A DNA stretch of 64,000 nucleotides from an uncultured Eubacterium sp. (GTDB lineage: Bacteria > Bacillota > Clostridia > Lachnospirales > Lachnospiraceae), in NCBI GenBank assembly GCA_934322085.1, contig CAKRGF010000002.1, forward strand, positions 62,001-126,000, given 5' to 3'. Under the pieces are notes generated by a model, which made no database searches, was not told the DNA's origin, and was given only the letters and a program-made list of their open reading frames with translations. The stretch's first letter is position 1. The number at the start of each line of letters is the position of its first letter. Made by a program: the position numbers and the translations under genes. Below are positions 7,895 to 17,299 of this stretch, piece after piece.

Positions 7895-9664
7895 TTACAT
7901 CTTGTCCGGTGCCTCAAATCCAAGCAAATCGATACAAGATTCCAAAACTTTTTGTACTAAGGAAAGAAGTTTGATGTAGGAAGCTTTTCTCTTCTCATCC
8001 TCTTCTAACAAAATTTTCGTCTCATGATAAAAATGGTTAAAACTTTCCGACAACTCATAAATATACTGGCAGATTTTATGTGGTGCCAATTCTTTATATG
8101 CCGTTTCCATCATATCCGCAAAGCGGCTAAGTGTCAGATAAACGCCCGTCTCACTCTCATTTGCCGGAGCTAAAAGTTTTGTATCTTCATTCAGTACGCC
8201 CCCCTGCTCCTTATATTTTGCAAGGAGAGATTTAATTCTTACAATTGTATACAAAATATACGGTCCTGTATTTCCCTCAAAGGAAGCAAAACGCTCAATA
8301 TCAAAAATATAATCTTTTGATGCCTGATTCGACAAATCACCATATTTCAAAGCAGCCAGACCGACTTTTGCTGAAATCTCTCTGGCTTCCTCTTCGCCAT
8401 AATCACGATTCTCCATCATTTTTTTGTAAACTTCATCATTAATCTGCTCTCTGAGAGCCTGTAAGCGAAGCACACCGCCATCTCTTGTCTTAAACGGTTT
8501 TCCGTCTTTTCCGTTCATGGTACCAAAACCGATGAAGTCAAGTTCTGTATCTGCTTTTGCAATCCCGGATTTTTTCGCTACACGGAATACCTGGGTAAAA
8601 TGCATCGACTGACGCTTATCTGCCAGGTAAATAATCTGATCCGGCTCAAACAGTTTTTCACGCTCTACAATCGTTGCCAAATCGGTTGTCGCATACAACG
8701 TCGCGCCATTTGACTTTACGATAATACACGGCGGTATCTCTTTTTTATCCGTTTCTTCCGTAACGTCCACAACAAGAGCACCCTCGCTCTCATAAGCGAA
8801 TCCGTCCTCTTTTAATTTTGAAACCATATCCGGTATATATTCCTGCACATCGCTTTCCTTTTTCCAAAGGTCAAAATGAACGTCAAGCTTATCATAATTT
8901 TTCTTTAAATCGGCAATGGAAACATTCAAAACATGCTCCCACAATGCACGGTATCCACGATTACCATCCTGCAAAAGAGCCGTTGCTCCCTGTGCTTCCT
9001 TCAGATAGTCCTCATGCTCTTTGGAATAGCCGCTGGCATACGGATAGATTTCCTCCAAATCCGAAATGGTAAATGGTGCTTCTTTCGGATATTCTCCCGT
9101 AAAGGACTCATCAAAATAAGGCAAATCCGGCTGTCTTTTCTTCAATTCCGTAATAATCAAGCCAATCTGAAGTCCCCAGTCGCCTAAGTGCACATCACCA
9201 ATCACCTTATTTCCCATAAAACGGCAGATTCGTTTCACACTTTCACCAATTACCGCCGAACGAAGATGTCCTACATGAAGCGGTTTTGCCACATTTGGTC
9301 CGCCGTAATCAATGACAATCGTTTTCGGTTTTTCAAAAATCTCCACGCCAAAACGCTCTTCCTTATCCATCTGTTCTGCATTTACCGCTAACAATTCACC
9401 ACTCACAATAATATTAATAAAACCAGGATTTACTGCCTCGATTTTCTCAAAAGCCGCATCCTCTGACAATTTTTCTACCACATCATTGGCAATCTGAATC
9501 GGTGCCTTTTTGTATTCTTTGGCTGCTGCCATCGCACCGTTACACTGATACTGGCAAAGGTCCGGGCGGTTACTTACAGAAACCATCGCATACTTTTCAT
9601 CGTAGCCTGCTGCCACAAAGCCCTCTGTCATTTTTTCCTTTAAACAATCAATTATTTTCTTCAT
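7895..9664 (-). CDS. argS: Arginyl-tRNA synthetase
   Basis: Charges tRNA-Arg. The 589-residue class I synthetase has an N-terminal tRNA-recognition domain, the HIGH-equivalent HVGHLRS following NVAKPL at about 135-145, the catalytic core, and the helical anticodon-binding domain at the C-terminus. The start at 9664 is fixed by GGAGG five bases upstream and by a terminator at 9690-9712 that would fall inside any longer form. No T-box or other leader was found in the short space after aroA. Confidence 0.97.
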   Translation of the reverse strand: MKKIIDCLKEKMTEGFVAAGYDEKYAMVSVSNRPDLCQYQCNGAMAAAKEYKKAPIQIANDVVEKLSEDAAFEKIEAVNPGFINIIVSGELLAVNAEQMDKEERFGVEIFEKPKTIVIDYGGPNVAKPLHVGHLRSAVIGESVKRICRFMGNKVIGDVHLGDWGLQIGLIITELKKRQPDLPYFDESFTGEYPKEAPFTISDLEEIYPYASGYSKEHEDYLKEAQGATALLQDGNRGYRALWEHVLNVSIADLKKNYDKLDVHFDLWKKESDVQEYIPDMVSKLKEDGFAYESEGALVVDVTEETDKKEIPPCIIVKSNGATLYATTDLATIVEREKLFEPDQIIYLADKRQSMHFTQVFRVAKKSGIAKADTELDFIGFGTMNGKDGKPFKTRDGGVLRLQALREQINDEVYKKMMENRDYGEEEAREISAKVGLAALKYGDLSNQASKDYIFDIERFASFEGNTGPYILYTIVRIKSLLAKYKEQGGVLNEDTKLLAPANESETGVYLTLSRFADMMETAYKELAPHKICQYIYELSESFNHFYHETKILLEEDEKRKASYIKLLSLVQKVLESCIDLLGFEAPDKM

Positions 9665-9689
9665 CATTTCCTCCATTTTGAATAAGAAA

Positions 9690-9712
9690 GGCACCGAAAT
9701 CCATCCGGTGCC
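9690..9712 (-). terminator. Terminator between aroA and argS
   Basis: GGCACCG and CGGTGCC form a 7-bp stem with a 9-base loop; on the minus strand it is followed by TTTCTTATT. It ends aroA transcription 15 bases past the stop codon and lies 26 bases before the argS start, so argS needs its own promoter close by or readthrough. Confidence 0.75.
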
Positions 9713-9726
9713 ACGATTTCCTATTC

Positions 9727-11040
9727 TTATTTTAATTCTAAATTTAATTTTGTCAACCATTCAAAATAATTTTCAAACGTTTTTCGACAACAAAGTGGGT
9801 CATTAATCCGAATTCCCGCAACTTTTGTACCAATTACAGCGAAAGCCATTGCCATCCGGTGATCCTCGTACGTCTGAATAACAACCGGATTTTCATCGGA
9901 GCACTTTGGTGTTTTTGGATGAATGATAAGACCGTCCTCTGTCTCTTCACAAGAAATTCCTAATCTTGTCAGTTCATTGACAATCGCCTGCATACGATTG
10001 GATTCCTGCCTGCGGATATGTGCCACCCCATGAATTGTCGTATCTCCCTTTGCAAAAACCGCCGTAGCTGCAAGTGTCATTGTCTGATCTGAGAAATCAC
10101 TCATCACCACATCCACACCATGAAGTATGCCATCTTCCGGTCCCCTTAAGCAAATTCCATCCGGCTCGTCGGCAACCGTACAACCCATTTTTTCAAGAAC
10201 CCGTAAGAACTTTACATCTCCCTGCGAACTGTCAAAATGAACATGTGCTGCCTTTGCCACTCCCCCATTGATTGCCGCCATCGCATAAAAATAACATGCT
10301 GCTGACACATCCGGCTCAATCTGATATTCTCTTGCCATATAATGCCCTGATGGCAGAATTTCATATTCATTTTCCGATTCCTGACGCATGGAAACACCAA
10401 ACTCTTCCATCATTTTCATCGAAATTTTCACATATGCTTTTGCATCCCGTTTGCCGGTTAGTACCACATCAAATCCTGTTTTTGAAAATACACCATTTAA
10501 TAGAAGTGCCGATAGAAACTGACTACTGGCATCAATATTTAACGGCACTTTCTTTTTCTCACTGCTTTCCTCTCGTCCAAGAATTTCAAACGGAAAACAG
10601 TATTCATCTTCAAGAAATTGAAACTTCGCACCAAGGCACTCCAATGCTTCCAATAACGGACGCATCGGTCTCGCCTGCATCTGCTTTGACGATGTCACAT
10701 GATAATGCCCTCCGGACAACGCAAGCATTGCCGTCAAAAAACGCGCCGCCGTTCCGGCACTTCCGACATACACATCTGCCGTCTGCTTAGGAATCTGCGT
10801 GCCGTGCCCCACAATCGTCACCTTAGCCTCTTTTTCGTTTACGTCTATCTCATAACCAAGTGTTTTTAGCGCCTCCATAAACACACGGGAGTCATCACTA
10901 AATAAAACGCCTTTTAATACACTTTTCCCCTCTGACAGTGCAGCCAGCAAAAGCGCCCGGTTCGTAATACTTTTTGAGCCGGGCACTGTAACTTCGATTA
11001 TTGGTTTTCCCACAAATGGTTTCATCTTATATTGATTCAT
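9727..11040 (-). CDS. aroA: 3-Phosphoshikimate 1-carboxyvinyltransferase (EPSP synthase)
   Basis: Sixth step of the shikimate pathway, joining shikimate-3-phosphate and PEP. The 437-residue protein has PGSKSITNRAL at about 20-30, the SAGTAARF loop near 92-99 and RPMRPLLEAL around 124. The ATG at 11040 is preceded by AGGAGAGG; the frame extends further upstream without support. It is followed by a terminator, separating it from argS, but lies in the same strand and region as the fused aroD-aroK gene. Confidence 0.96.
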   Translation of the reverse strand: MNQYKMKPFVGKPIIEVTVPGSKSITNRALLLAALSEGKSVLKGVLFSDDSRVFMEALKTLGYEIDVNEKEAKVTIVGHGTQIPKQTADVYVGSAGTAARFLTAMLALSGGHYHVTSSKQMQARPMRPLLEALECLGAKFQFLEDEYCFPFEILGREESSEKKKVPLNIDASSQFLSALLLNGVFSKTGFDVVLTGKRDAKAYVKISMKMMEEFGVSMRQESENEYEILPSGHYMAREYQIEPDVSAACYFYAMAAINGGVAKAAHVHFDSSQGDVKFLRVLEKMGCTVADEPDGICLRGPEDGILHGVDVVMSDFSDQTMTLAATAVFAKGDTTIHGVAHIRRQESNRMQAIVNELTRLGISCEETEDGLIIHPKTPKCSDENPVVIQTYEDHRMAMAFAVIGTKVAGIRINDPLCCRKTFENYFEWLTKLNLELK

Positions 11041-11099
11041 CGTATCGTCCTCTCCTGCATTAACTCGCAAAACCAATATAACAAGAAAGCAGATTCAGG

Positions 11100-11741
11100 T
11101 CAAGCATTTCGTAACACTTTGCCCTGCTCCATCCTTGAAACGGTATCACAGAGAGTTTCAATATCCTCAGCATTATGGGAGGAAAGCAAAATGGTTGTTC
11201 CCAACGCTTTTTTCTCAAGCAGCAATTTTCGCATCTGCAAAACACCCTCTGCATCCAATCCGTTAAACGGCTCATCCAGAACAAGAAGATTTGGCTCCTC
11301 CATAATAGCCTGTGCAATTCCAAGACGCTGTCGCATCCCAAGACTATATTTTTTCACCGGACGCTTAAGTTTCGGATTTAACCCCACCAGTTCCATCGTG
11401 TGAATAATCTGCTTTTTGTCAATTTTGCCATTCAGTTCTGCTAAAACCTTTAAATTTTTGTACCCACTGTAATGTGGAATAAATCCCGGTGTCTCAATGA
11501 TAACGCCTGTGTGGGGTGGAAAATCCACTTCTTTTCCTATCCTTTTATGGTCCACCCATATCGTTCCCTGGGACGGTCGGATAAATCCAAGAATACACTT
11601 CATAAGCATCGTTTTACCAGAGCCATTTCTCCCAATCAAACCATGAATTTTCCCTTTTTCAAAAGACAGATTAATATCCGACAAAATAAGCTGTTTTTTC
11701 ATTGTTAAAGAAAGATTTTCTATCTCAATCATGCACTCCAT
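11100..11741 (-). CDS. ABC transporter ATP-binding protein
   Basis: A 213-residue cytoplasmic ATPase. Walker A is GRNGSGKT, the signature is degenerate (SLGMRQRL in place of LSGGQ), Walker B is LLVLDEPFNGLD and the switch histidine is in SSHNAED. This pattern is typical of ATPases paired with ABC-2-like or lantibiotic-immunity-like permeases. Start at 11741 is set by AAGGAGG eight bases upstream, inside the end of the preceding permease gene (stop at 11755). It is the last gene of the two-permease operon. Confidence 0.93.
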   Translation of the reverse strand: MECMIEIENLSLTMKKQLILSDINLSFEKGKIHGLIGRNGSGKTMLMKCILGFIRPSQGTIWVDHKRIGKEVDFPPHTGVIIETPGFIPHYSGYKNLKVLAELNGKIDKKQIIHTMELVGLNPKLKRPVKKYSLGMRQRLGIAQAIMEEPNLLVLDEPFNGLDAEGVLQMRKLLLEKKALGTTILLSSHNAEDIETLCDTVSRMEQGKVLRNA

Positions 11742-11754
11742 TAACTGCCCCTCC

Positions 11755-12630
11755 TTAATCAATTTCGTGGTCAAAATTATAATTCATCTTTTTACATCTT
11801 ATAAACGCCACAAATAAAATCACCGCCAATAAGCCGATAAAATAATAGACACTAAGTGACAGCGGAAAAACCATTTCTCTATAATAGCGTGCATAATGCA
11901 CACCAAGAAGACTATTTGCCATAGGAAATAAAAATTTAAACCGGGAACTCGTTGCGCAAAAACAAATTCCAGCCGCAATCACCAAAAAGCCTGTAATAAC
12001 TCCTGCCTTCTTCGCTCCTAAGGTGGCAAAAAGCATAAGAATCATACTAAGCAGAAATAAATACAAAAAGACAAATAACAGACCGCAAAAAACAGCAAAT
12101 GCCGGCGACATATGATAATAAATTTCCGGTGGAATACTGACACTTCCTGTATTTTGTGCATAATCCGGAAATGAATAAGCAAACTCCGAAACAACCGGAC
12201 TCCATTTTGCAGAAAAGCTTCCGCCCCACAAAACAGGAACCATCATTCCCACAAACACAATGAGCAGATAACTAAGGATACTCATCTGCACGTACAAAAT
12301 CTGTCCGAAAAACCAATTTCCTTTTCCCGCCCTCTGCACAACAAAAAGTGTATTTCCATCAATTCTTGGATAATCTGACATAATCGCAAGAAACACTGCC
12401 GGCACAAGAAGAATCATAAAATTGGAATTTAACAGGGCAACAAATGGCTCATATACATTGATTGGTTTCCCCATCATAGCTGCATTTTGTAATAGAGGAA
12501 CCGTAATAAACTGATAAGCAAAAACAAGCGCTGCCACAATCAGAATCATGCGCGGATCCATAATAAGTTTAATATACTCCATCTTTGCTATATGCCATAT
12601 TTTACTGACCGAAAATTTACCATGTTCCAC
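11755..12630 (-). CDS. ABC transporter permease (six-helix type)
   Basis: Integral membrane protein, 291 residues, about six hydrophobic segments. The GTG start at 12630 has GGAGG seven bases upstream and overlaps the stop of the other permease gene by 14 bases. A large loop between the first and second helix contains PLLQNAAMMGKP and a second extracellular stretch (GGSFSAKWSPVVSEFAYSFP). It pairs with the 259-residue permease and the downstream ATPase. Substrate unknown; the arrangement resembles peptide or immunity exporters. Confidence 0.85.
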   Translation of the reverse strand: MEHGKFSVSKIWHIAKMEYIKLIMDPRMILIVAALVFAYQFITVPLLQNAAMMGKPINVYEPFVALLNSNFMILLVPAVFLAIMSDYPRIDGNTLFVVQRAGKGNWFFGQILYVQMSILSYLLIVFVGMMVPVLWGGSFSAKWSPVVSEFAYSFPDYAQNTGSVSIPPEIYYHMSPAFAVFCGLLFVFLYLFLLSMILMLFATLGAKKAGVITGFLVIAAGICFCATSSRFKFLFPMANSLLGVHYARYYREMVFPLSLSVYYFIGLLAVILFVAFIRCKKMNYNFDHEID

Positions 12631-13396
12631 GCAAAATCCTCCTTTTTATCAAACGGTAACATCCTATTATAAGAACAAACTCAGCAGCTGCCATCCAAGC
12701 ACCTGCTGTTACCAGATATTTTTTCCATGGATAATAAAGGATACCTGTTGTTTCCCAAATCGCTATATTCCGGTTGCGAAGAAGCAAATCATATAAATAA
12801 ATCAGAATAAACGGCATACATAAAATAATATAACGATTTTTCAATAGCGCAGTAAAAAACAAAACCGGTATACACACCAAACAGCCATATAAGAAAAAAC
12901 GGATCCCCCTTAAGAGAATAAGCGGCATAATTTGTGAAAAAATCGGTGTCTTTCCAATAGAAACAAAAATCACAAACAAAATTCCCTCATACAAAAAACA
13001 CCCAAGCACAGCAAGCAGACCACTGGACAAAACAGCCTCCGCCATACTTCCCATAATGTACTTTCGTACACCAATTCTTGCCTGGTGAAATAAATAATTG
13101 TTCGTCATCTTTTCATTCCAAAAAACATTTAAAAATGGAAATATAACAAGAATTGGCATAAACATCGCCATAAAAATGCTGATGGGATTTGTAATCAGAC
13201 TTTCAAATGTAATATCATTTTCCAGAAAAATCTGTCTTATCTGTCTCTCAAAAAACAAGTCCCAAAAGGAATACTCCTTTCCGCTTTCATTAGCATAGCA
13301 CACAGCTGTAAAACTTAATACTGTCACACATAGAACACAGCACCAAAACACCTTATTCTTTAAAATACGTTCTACAAAACTTTTCATCCAGTTCAA
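12617..13396 (-). CDS. ABC transporter permease
   Basis: Membrane protein of 259 residues with about six hydrophobic segments (around 20-37, 75-95, 115-140, 150-175, 185-205, 230-250). The TTG start at 13396 follows GAGGG with a seven-base gap; a downstream ATG (codon 4) is the alternative. It begins ten bases after the lipoprotein stop. Together with the 291-residue permease and the ATPase it would form one transporter with two different membrane subunits. Confidence 0.82.
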   Translation of the reverse strand: MNWMKSFVERILKNKVFWCCVLCVTVLSFTAVCYANESGKEYSFWDLFFERQIRQIFLENDITFESLITNPISIFMAMFMPILVIFPFLNVFWNEKMTNNYLFHQARIGVRKYIMGSMAEAVLSSGLLAVLGCFLYEGILFVIFVSIGKTPIFSQIMPLILLRGIRFFLYGCLVCIPVLFFTALLKNRYIILCMPFILIYLYDLLLRNRNIAIWETTGILYYPWKKYLVTAGAWMAAAEFVLIIGCYRLIKRRILRGTW

Positions 13397-13406
13397 CGTT
13401 GTTCCC

Positions 13407-14522
13407 TCAATAATTCCTCACATAATCAACGGTTCCCGTCTGACAATCCACCAGAGCAAATTCTTCCTGATTTTCTTTCTCTGAAAACAACATCAGATAA
13501 CAGGGACTTGTCGTATACTTCTCTCCCGCTTCATGCTCACTCTTTTTTCCAGCGTCACTGCAAATCCGGTAACAAAGTGATATCTTTGAAATATGATAGC
13601 CATGATAGGAAGGAAGTTCTTTGGAAACAAGTTTTAGTGCACTTCGGAGTGAAAGTATCGTTTTAATTTCTTTCGGTTTTCCCACCTCGTACATAACACC
13701 TTCGTTTGACAAAAAACTATCTGCCCCCTTGCAGGAACTAACTATAATCTGATCATCGTAACAGTCGGCATATTGAATCGACAAAGCCTTCGTATCTGCA
13801 CTCTCCATTAATTTTTTTTGAACTAATTCTTCTACCCCATGATACGTTTTACGAAAACAAAATCGTAAAGAAACACTTCCATCCTCACCATTTTTGTAAA
13901 CATCAACTTTACTTGGCCAGCTTTTTAGTACATTTTTCGTCGCAGTTTTCTCCCACTTTTCTTCTTCCTTTTTTGCGAGTTCCACCGCCTGTTTCAGAGA
14001 AATTGTACCATCCTTCAGCTGATATGTTTTATTTTCATACTTTCTATCCATCCATACGCTTTCTAAAAGACTCTCTTCATCTACCTCATCCGATTTTTCT
14101 GACTTGCGGTAATTAATAAATCCATTATTTCCAAGCAGCAGACGTTCTCCAGTCTCTGTATTTTCATACTCCGGTCCCGGAGGTGAACTATTCGGGTTCT
14201 TTTTATAATACTTTTTTCGGAATCTCTTTTTTGGTACATAACACTCAAAAATTTGATCCTCTTTTTGTAGTAAATCACCCGCCTGCAAAAGTTTCGCCTC
14301 ATACACCTTATCCGGCACATCAAAAAAAACACAATCTTTAATATCAAGATTTTCAAACGATGTTAATTGGATGCTGGCAAGTTCCCGTCTTAATCCATCC
14401 ATATTTACATACTGCAAATCTTTTTGGCTTTCACCCGCTGCCTCTTCCGGACTTTGGATATAATCACAGCCAGCGCATAAAATAATGGCTAACATAACAA
14501 GCAAAATGTGTGTGTATTTCAA
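13407..14522 (-). CDS. Predicted lipoprotein of the ABC transporter locus
   Basis: A 371-residue exported lipoprotein: hydrophobic signal followed by the lipobox LCAGC near residues 15-19. No enzyme motif was recognised. The chain is rich in Lys, Glu and Tyr. The TTG start at 14522 has AAAGGAGG six to seven bases upstream. It precedes the two permeases with a ten-base gap, so it is probably an accessory surface subunit of that transporter (substrate capture or immunity), which is an inference from position only. Confidence 0.8.
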   Translation of the reverse strand: MKYTHILLVMLAIILCAGCDYIQSPEEAAGESQKDLQYVNMDGLRRELASIQLTSFENLDIKDCVFFDVPDKVYEAKLLQAGDLLQKEDQIFECYVPKKRFRKKYYKKNPNSSPPGPEYENTETGERLLLGNNGFINYRKSEKSDEVDEESLLESVWMDRKYENKTYQLKDGTISLKQAVELAKKEEEKWEKTATKNVLKSWPSKVDVYKNGEDGSVSLRFCFRKTYHGVEELVQKKLMESADTKALSIQYADCYDDQIIVSSCKGADSFLSNEGVMYEVGKPKEIKTILSLRSALKLVSKELPSYHGYHISKISLCYRICSDAGKKSEHEAGEKYTTSPCYLMLFSEKENQEEFALVDCQTGTVDYVRNY

Positions 14523-14686
14523 AGGTATCCTCCTTTAATTTCTGGCATCTCCTGTCTGCAATCATAACACGATTTACATGACATAAAACATAAAATTCGC
14601 AAACGGCCTTTTTGGCGGAGTGAACGGTCTTTTTTATACAACACATGATGTTTTTCATACCTAATCAGTGATACATGAATACTCTT

Positions 14687-15505
14687 TTAAATTTTCTTTA
14701 TAAACTCAGGCAATGTATATCCAAGCGGTGTCTTATATGAGCCATCATTTGGTACACGAATCCAATCTGCTTTAGGATTCACCTCTATTACAACTGTTTT
14801 ATTCCCGTTAGAATCATACATACTTATCTGATGGCTCATATTCATTTTTTTCTCATCTGGAGTTTCTACATATGAATACCAGTTTCTACAACGTATCATG
14901 TCAAGAATATTAATCATTTCCAGTTTGGTACAAGTATGCTCATCGGTGCCATCGATTCTTCGAATAACAACGGTTGCAATATTTGAAAGATTTGGCATGA
15001 AAACCTTACCTACTAAACCAGCCCTGCAAACCACTTGAACTTGATAAGTTTTGCCTAAATACTTTGCCTTAATTGTTGCTTTTCCTCGTTTCAATAATGT
15101 AACAATTCCTTTTTTTGAAACCTTAGCAACCTTTTTGTTCGATGATGAGTATGACACACCTTCTTTTGCCGTAAATTTAAGATTTACACGATTTCCTACG
15201 TCGCAGTAAATCGTCTTTGACACACCAAAGCAGACTTTCTTAACAATCTTTATCGTAATATTTTTCTTATTTGATTTTGTTTTCAGTACCAATGCAGTCT
15301 TTCCCTTTTTCTTAGGAATCACCTTGCCGTTCTTTATCTTTATGTACTTTTTGTCATACTTCACAACCTTTACCTTTCCTTTGGAAAACTGATTGAGGCT
15401 ATACGCTATATCTTTCTGTACATAAATTTTTTTTGCCTCCACCTTTGTGCTGATACAAAATGTTAATAAAAACAGCATACTTAAATATAAAACTCGATTT
15501 TTCAT
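14687..15505 (-). CDS. Secreted protein with Ig-like (BIG2-type) repeat
   Basis: A 272-residue exported protein with an N-terminal signal peptide ending near VEAKK. The region 80-160 has the pattern SSSNKKVAKVSKKGIVTLLK, characteristic of bacterial Ig-like group 2 domains, and a weaker similar unit precedes it. The C-terminal 110 residues are not recognised. Lysine is very abundant. Start at 15505 is preferred over 15511 because GGGGGAA is then eight bases upstream. It closes the secreted-protein block; the next gene downstream is the lipoprotein after a 164-base gap. Confidence 0.8.
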   Translation of the reverse strand: MKNRVLYLSMLFLLTFCISTKVEAKKIYVQKDIAYSLNQFSKGKVKVVKYDKKYIKIKNGKVIPKKKGKTALVLKTKSNKKNITIKIVKKVCFGVSKTIYCDVGNRVNLKFTAKEGVSYSSSNKKVAKVSKKGIVTLLKRGKATIKAKYLGKTYQVQVVCRAGLVGKVFMPNLSNIATVVIRRIDGTDEHTCTKLEMINILDMIRCRNWYSYVETPDEKKMNMSHQISMYDSNGNKTVVIEVNPKADWIRVPNDGSYKTPLGYTLPEFIKKI

Positions 15506-15532
15506 TTTCATTTCCCCCTTATATAATATAAA

Positions 15533-16738
15533 TTAGTAATTATATGGCTTCATATATATCAATTCTGCTTCACTATCCATTTCGCCAGCATTTAAATAAA
15601 CAGAATCAAAATACATTTCACAATCATCATACCAATCTGTACTTATAATAACATAATCAACCGCATTTTGACTATCAAAAAAGTATGAATAATATCCCAA
15701 AACAGGTACTGCATGACCACTTTTTTTTACAAATAAATCCAATATCGATTTATAATTACTATCTACACATTTTTTAATACTTGCAAATCGTACTTTTGTA
15801 TCTTTAAAATATGCCTTAAAACCATTTGATTTATAATAGCGTTTATAGTATTTATTTAAGGATTTAGCAACACTATCCCCATATGTTCCCCCATTTTCAA
15901 CATTAGCGTTTTTATATATTTCATTATATGTATTCCATGTACTTTTATATATTCTGTTCTGCATTGCCAAATCAAATGTAGCCGCAACCACTCCACATGC
16001 ATATTTATTTCCTGTATTGCTTTGTACATTCCCTTGGTTAAATGTTTTTAAATATTCAGCTTTATATCCTTTGTACATTTTCTTCCCATATCTGTTTTTC
16101 ACAAATTTTTTTAATTGTCCATACTTCAAAAAAGGATAATCTATCTTTGCATTAATCCCATAAATGCCTATACTTAAATTGTTTTTAAATGACGTTTTAA
16201 GTTGAGTAACCAACTTACTCATTATACTTGATGAATATTTTATTCTCCTGCCAAATATATCCAATGCATTGCCATCTTTTTTTACGATATTTATAGAATA
16301 AGGGTTATTCTTATTTGCAATTAATACCGGCAGTGAATTACTCATATTTATTCCATCTTCCTCTGCCTTGTTTTTTAAACAATTAAGTAAACCTTCTTGT
16401 CCTTTTTTATAGATAAACTGCGTTACTCTTCCTATATTTTCATCAAATACAGCATATCCATATGACTCACCATTCACTTTATAGTCAAACGCTTTTCCAA
16501 ACTCAATACCATTTTCGTCCACAATTGCCGTTTCATAAACAACTGTTGTTTCGCTCATTGGATTAACTCCTTGCAGCACTTCTAATGCTTTCTCCTCAGG
16601 CCTTACAATATTTTCATTGAGATAATTTTGTTCTCCTTCATCAGCTTTTACATGGCTCTGACCACTGATACCGCTTATACTTAACAATATTATACCTGCA
16701 AATAAAGCACTTGTAATTAATCTTTTTTTATTTCTCAT
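15533..16738 (-). CDS. Secreted cysteine-peptidase-like protein (C39-like)
   Basis: Exported protein of 401 residues with a signal peptide of about 33 residues and a propeptide-like region. The C-terminal half shows an arrangement like papain/C39-like peptidases: KYACGVVAAT with Cys248, SGHAVPVLGYY with His342, and ISTDWYDD with Asp368. The usual Gln before the Cys is not obvious, so activity is uncertain. A good AAAGGAGG precedes the ATG. Neighbours are two other secreted proteins and an ABC transporter, so a role in processing or as an extracellular effector is possible but unproven. Confidence 0.65.
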   Translation of the reverse strand: MRNKKRLITSALFAGIILLSISGISGQSHVKADEGEQNYLNENIVRPEEKALEVLQGVNPMSETTVVYETAIVDENGIEFGKAFDYKVNGESYGYAVFDENIGRVTQFIYKKGQEGLLNCLKNKAEEDGINMSNSLPVLIANKNNPYSINIVKKDGNALDIFGRRIKYSSSIMSKLVTQLKTSFKNNLSIGIYGINAKIDYPFLKYGQLKKFVKNRYGKKMYKGYKAEYLKTFNQGNVQSNTGNKYACGVVAATFDLAMQNRIYKSTWNTYNEIYKNANVENGGTYGDSVAKSLNKYYKRYYKSNGFKAYFKDTKVRFASIKKCVDSNYKSILDLFVKKSGHAVPVLGYYSYFFDSQNAVDYVIISTDWYDDCEMYFDSVYLNAGEMDSEAELIYMKPYNY

Positions 16739-16764
16739 TTTCTTTTCCTCCTTTTTTCCACTTA

Positions 16765-17220
16765 TTACTTATATTGCTTTTTACCAGTTGTCTCCGTCAG
16801 TGTCTCTTTTTTCCCACTCTTAGTAAACACAGCAGTACATTTGCATCGATAAGTACCTTTTGCAGATAACTTATATGTTTTTTCCACAGAAACAGTTATC
16901 GAATTTTTTTCATTTTCCCATATTCTCAATGTATTCCATTTCTTTTTTGATGAATCATACTTTTGAAGTTTCACTGTCACCTTAGTTTTCGTTGTACCCT
17001 GTTTACCAACCGCATTTGCCGAAATATTTGCACTTCCATTATTAGTAATTGATAAATTATTATGCAGGTATCCGGCATTTACACTTTGCACAATAGGCCC
17101 AACCTCCAATGTTGGTTCGCTAATCTCAGCAGCCTTCACCTGCATATTTGCTGCAAATAATGCACTCACTCCCAGCAAACATACCATTCTTTTTACAGTT
17201 CTTTTGATTTTTGTAATCAT
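16765..17220 (-). CDS. Small secreted protein, DUF6147-like
   Basis: A 151-residue exported protein: signal peptide ending near QVKAAE, then a beta-rich domain with KVTVKLQKYDSSKKKWNT and a C-terminal GTYRCKCTAVFTKSGKK. It resembles small secreted DUF6147-type proteins by eye; no function is known. Its ribosome binding site lies inside the 3' arm of a strong hairpin that is followed by seven T residues directly before the ATG, so translation and transcription of this gene and those after it look conditional. Confidence 0.7.
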   Translation of the reverse strand: MITKIKRTVKRMVCLLGVSALFAANMQVKAAEISEPTLEVGPIVQSVNAGYLHNNLSITNNGSANISANAVGKQGTTKTKVTVKLQKYDSSKKKWNTLRIWENEKNSITVSVEKTYKLSAKGTYRCKCTAVFTKSGKKETLTETTGKKQYK

Positions 17221-17274
17221 AAAAAAATCCTCCTTTTATATCGTTCTACTAATAATAACGATACAAAAGGAGGA
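17221..17274 (-). promoter_or_regulatory. Hairpin combining a terminator and the Shine-Dalgarno of the next gene
   Basis: On the minus strand an 18-bp stem (17274-17257 with 17245-17228, one G-U wobble) with an 11-base loop is followed by seven T and then the ATG at 17220. The 3' arm contains AAAAGGAGGA, the only ribosome site of the 151-residue gene. The same element can therefore stop transcription and hide the ribosome site. A TTGTCA hexamer at 17279-17284 could belong to a promoter whose transcript starts in the loop and escapes both effects. Confidence 0.7.
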
Positions 17275-17299
17275 AATCTGACAAAAAATTTTATTTTTT

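Noticed and set aside
9665..9726. T-box or other leader controlling argS
   Set aside because: Only a short terminator fits in the space; no T-box sequence features.
10272..10790. 172-residue plus-strand frame opposite aroA
   Set aside because: Entirely inside aroA, no start signals, low-complexity antisense residues.
14464..14658. 64-residue minus-strand frame overlapping the lipoprotein gene start
   Set aside because: No ribosome site, no family look, and it overlaps the well-supported lipoprotein start; treated as chance.
14523..14686. Terminator in the gap before the lipoprotein gene
   Set aside because: The CCGTT motifs are direct and not inverted repeats, so no stable stem forms.
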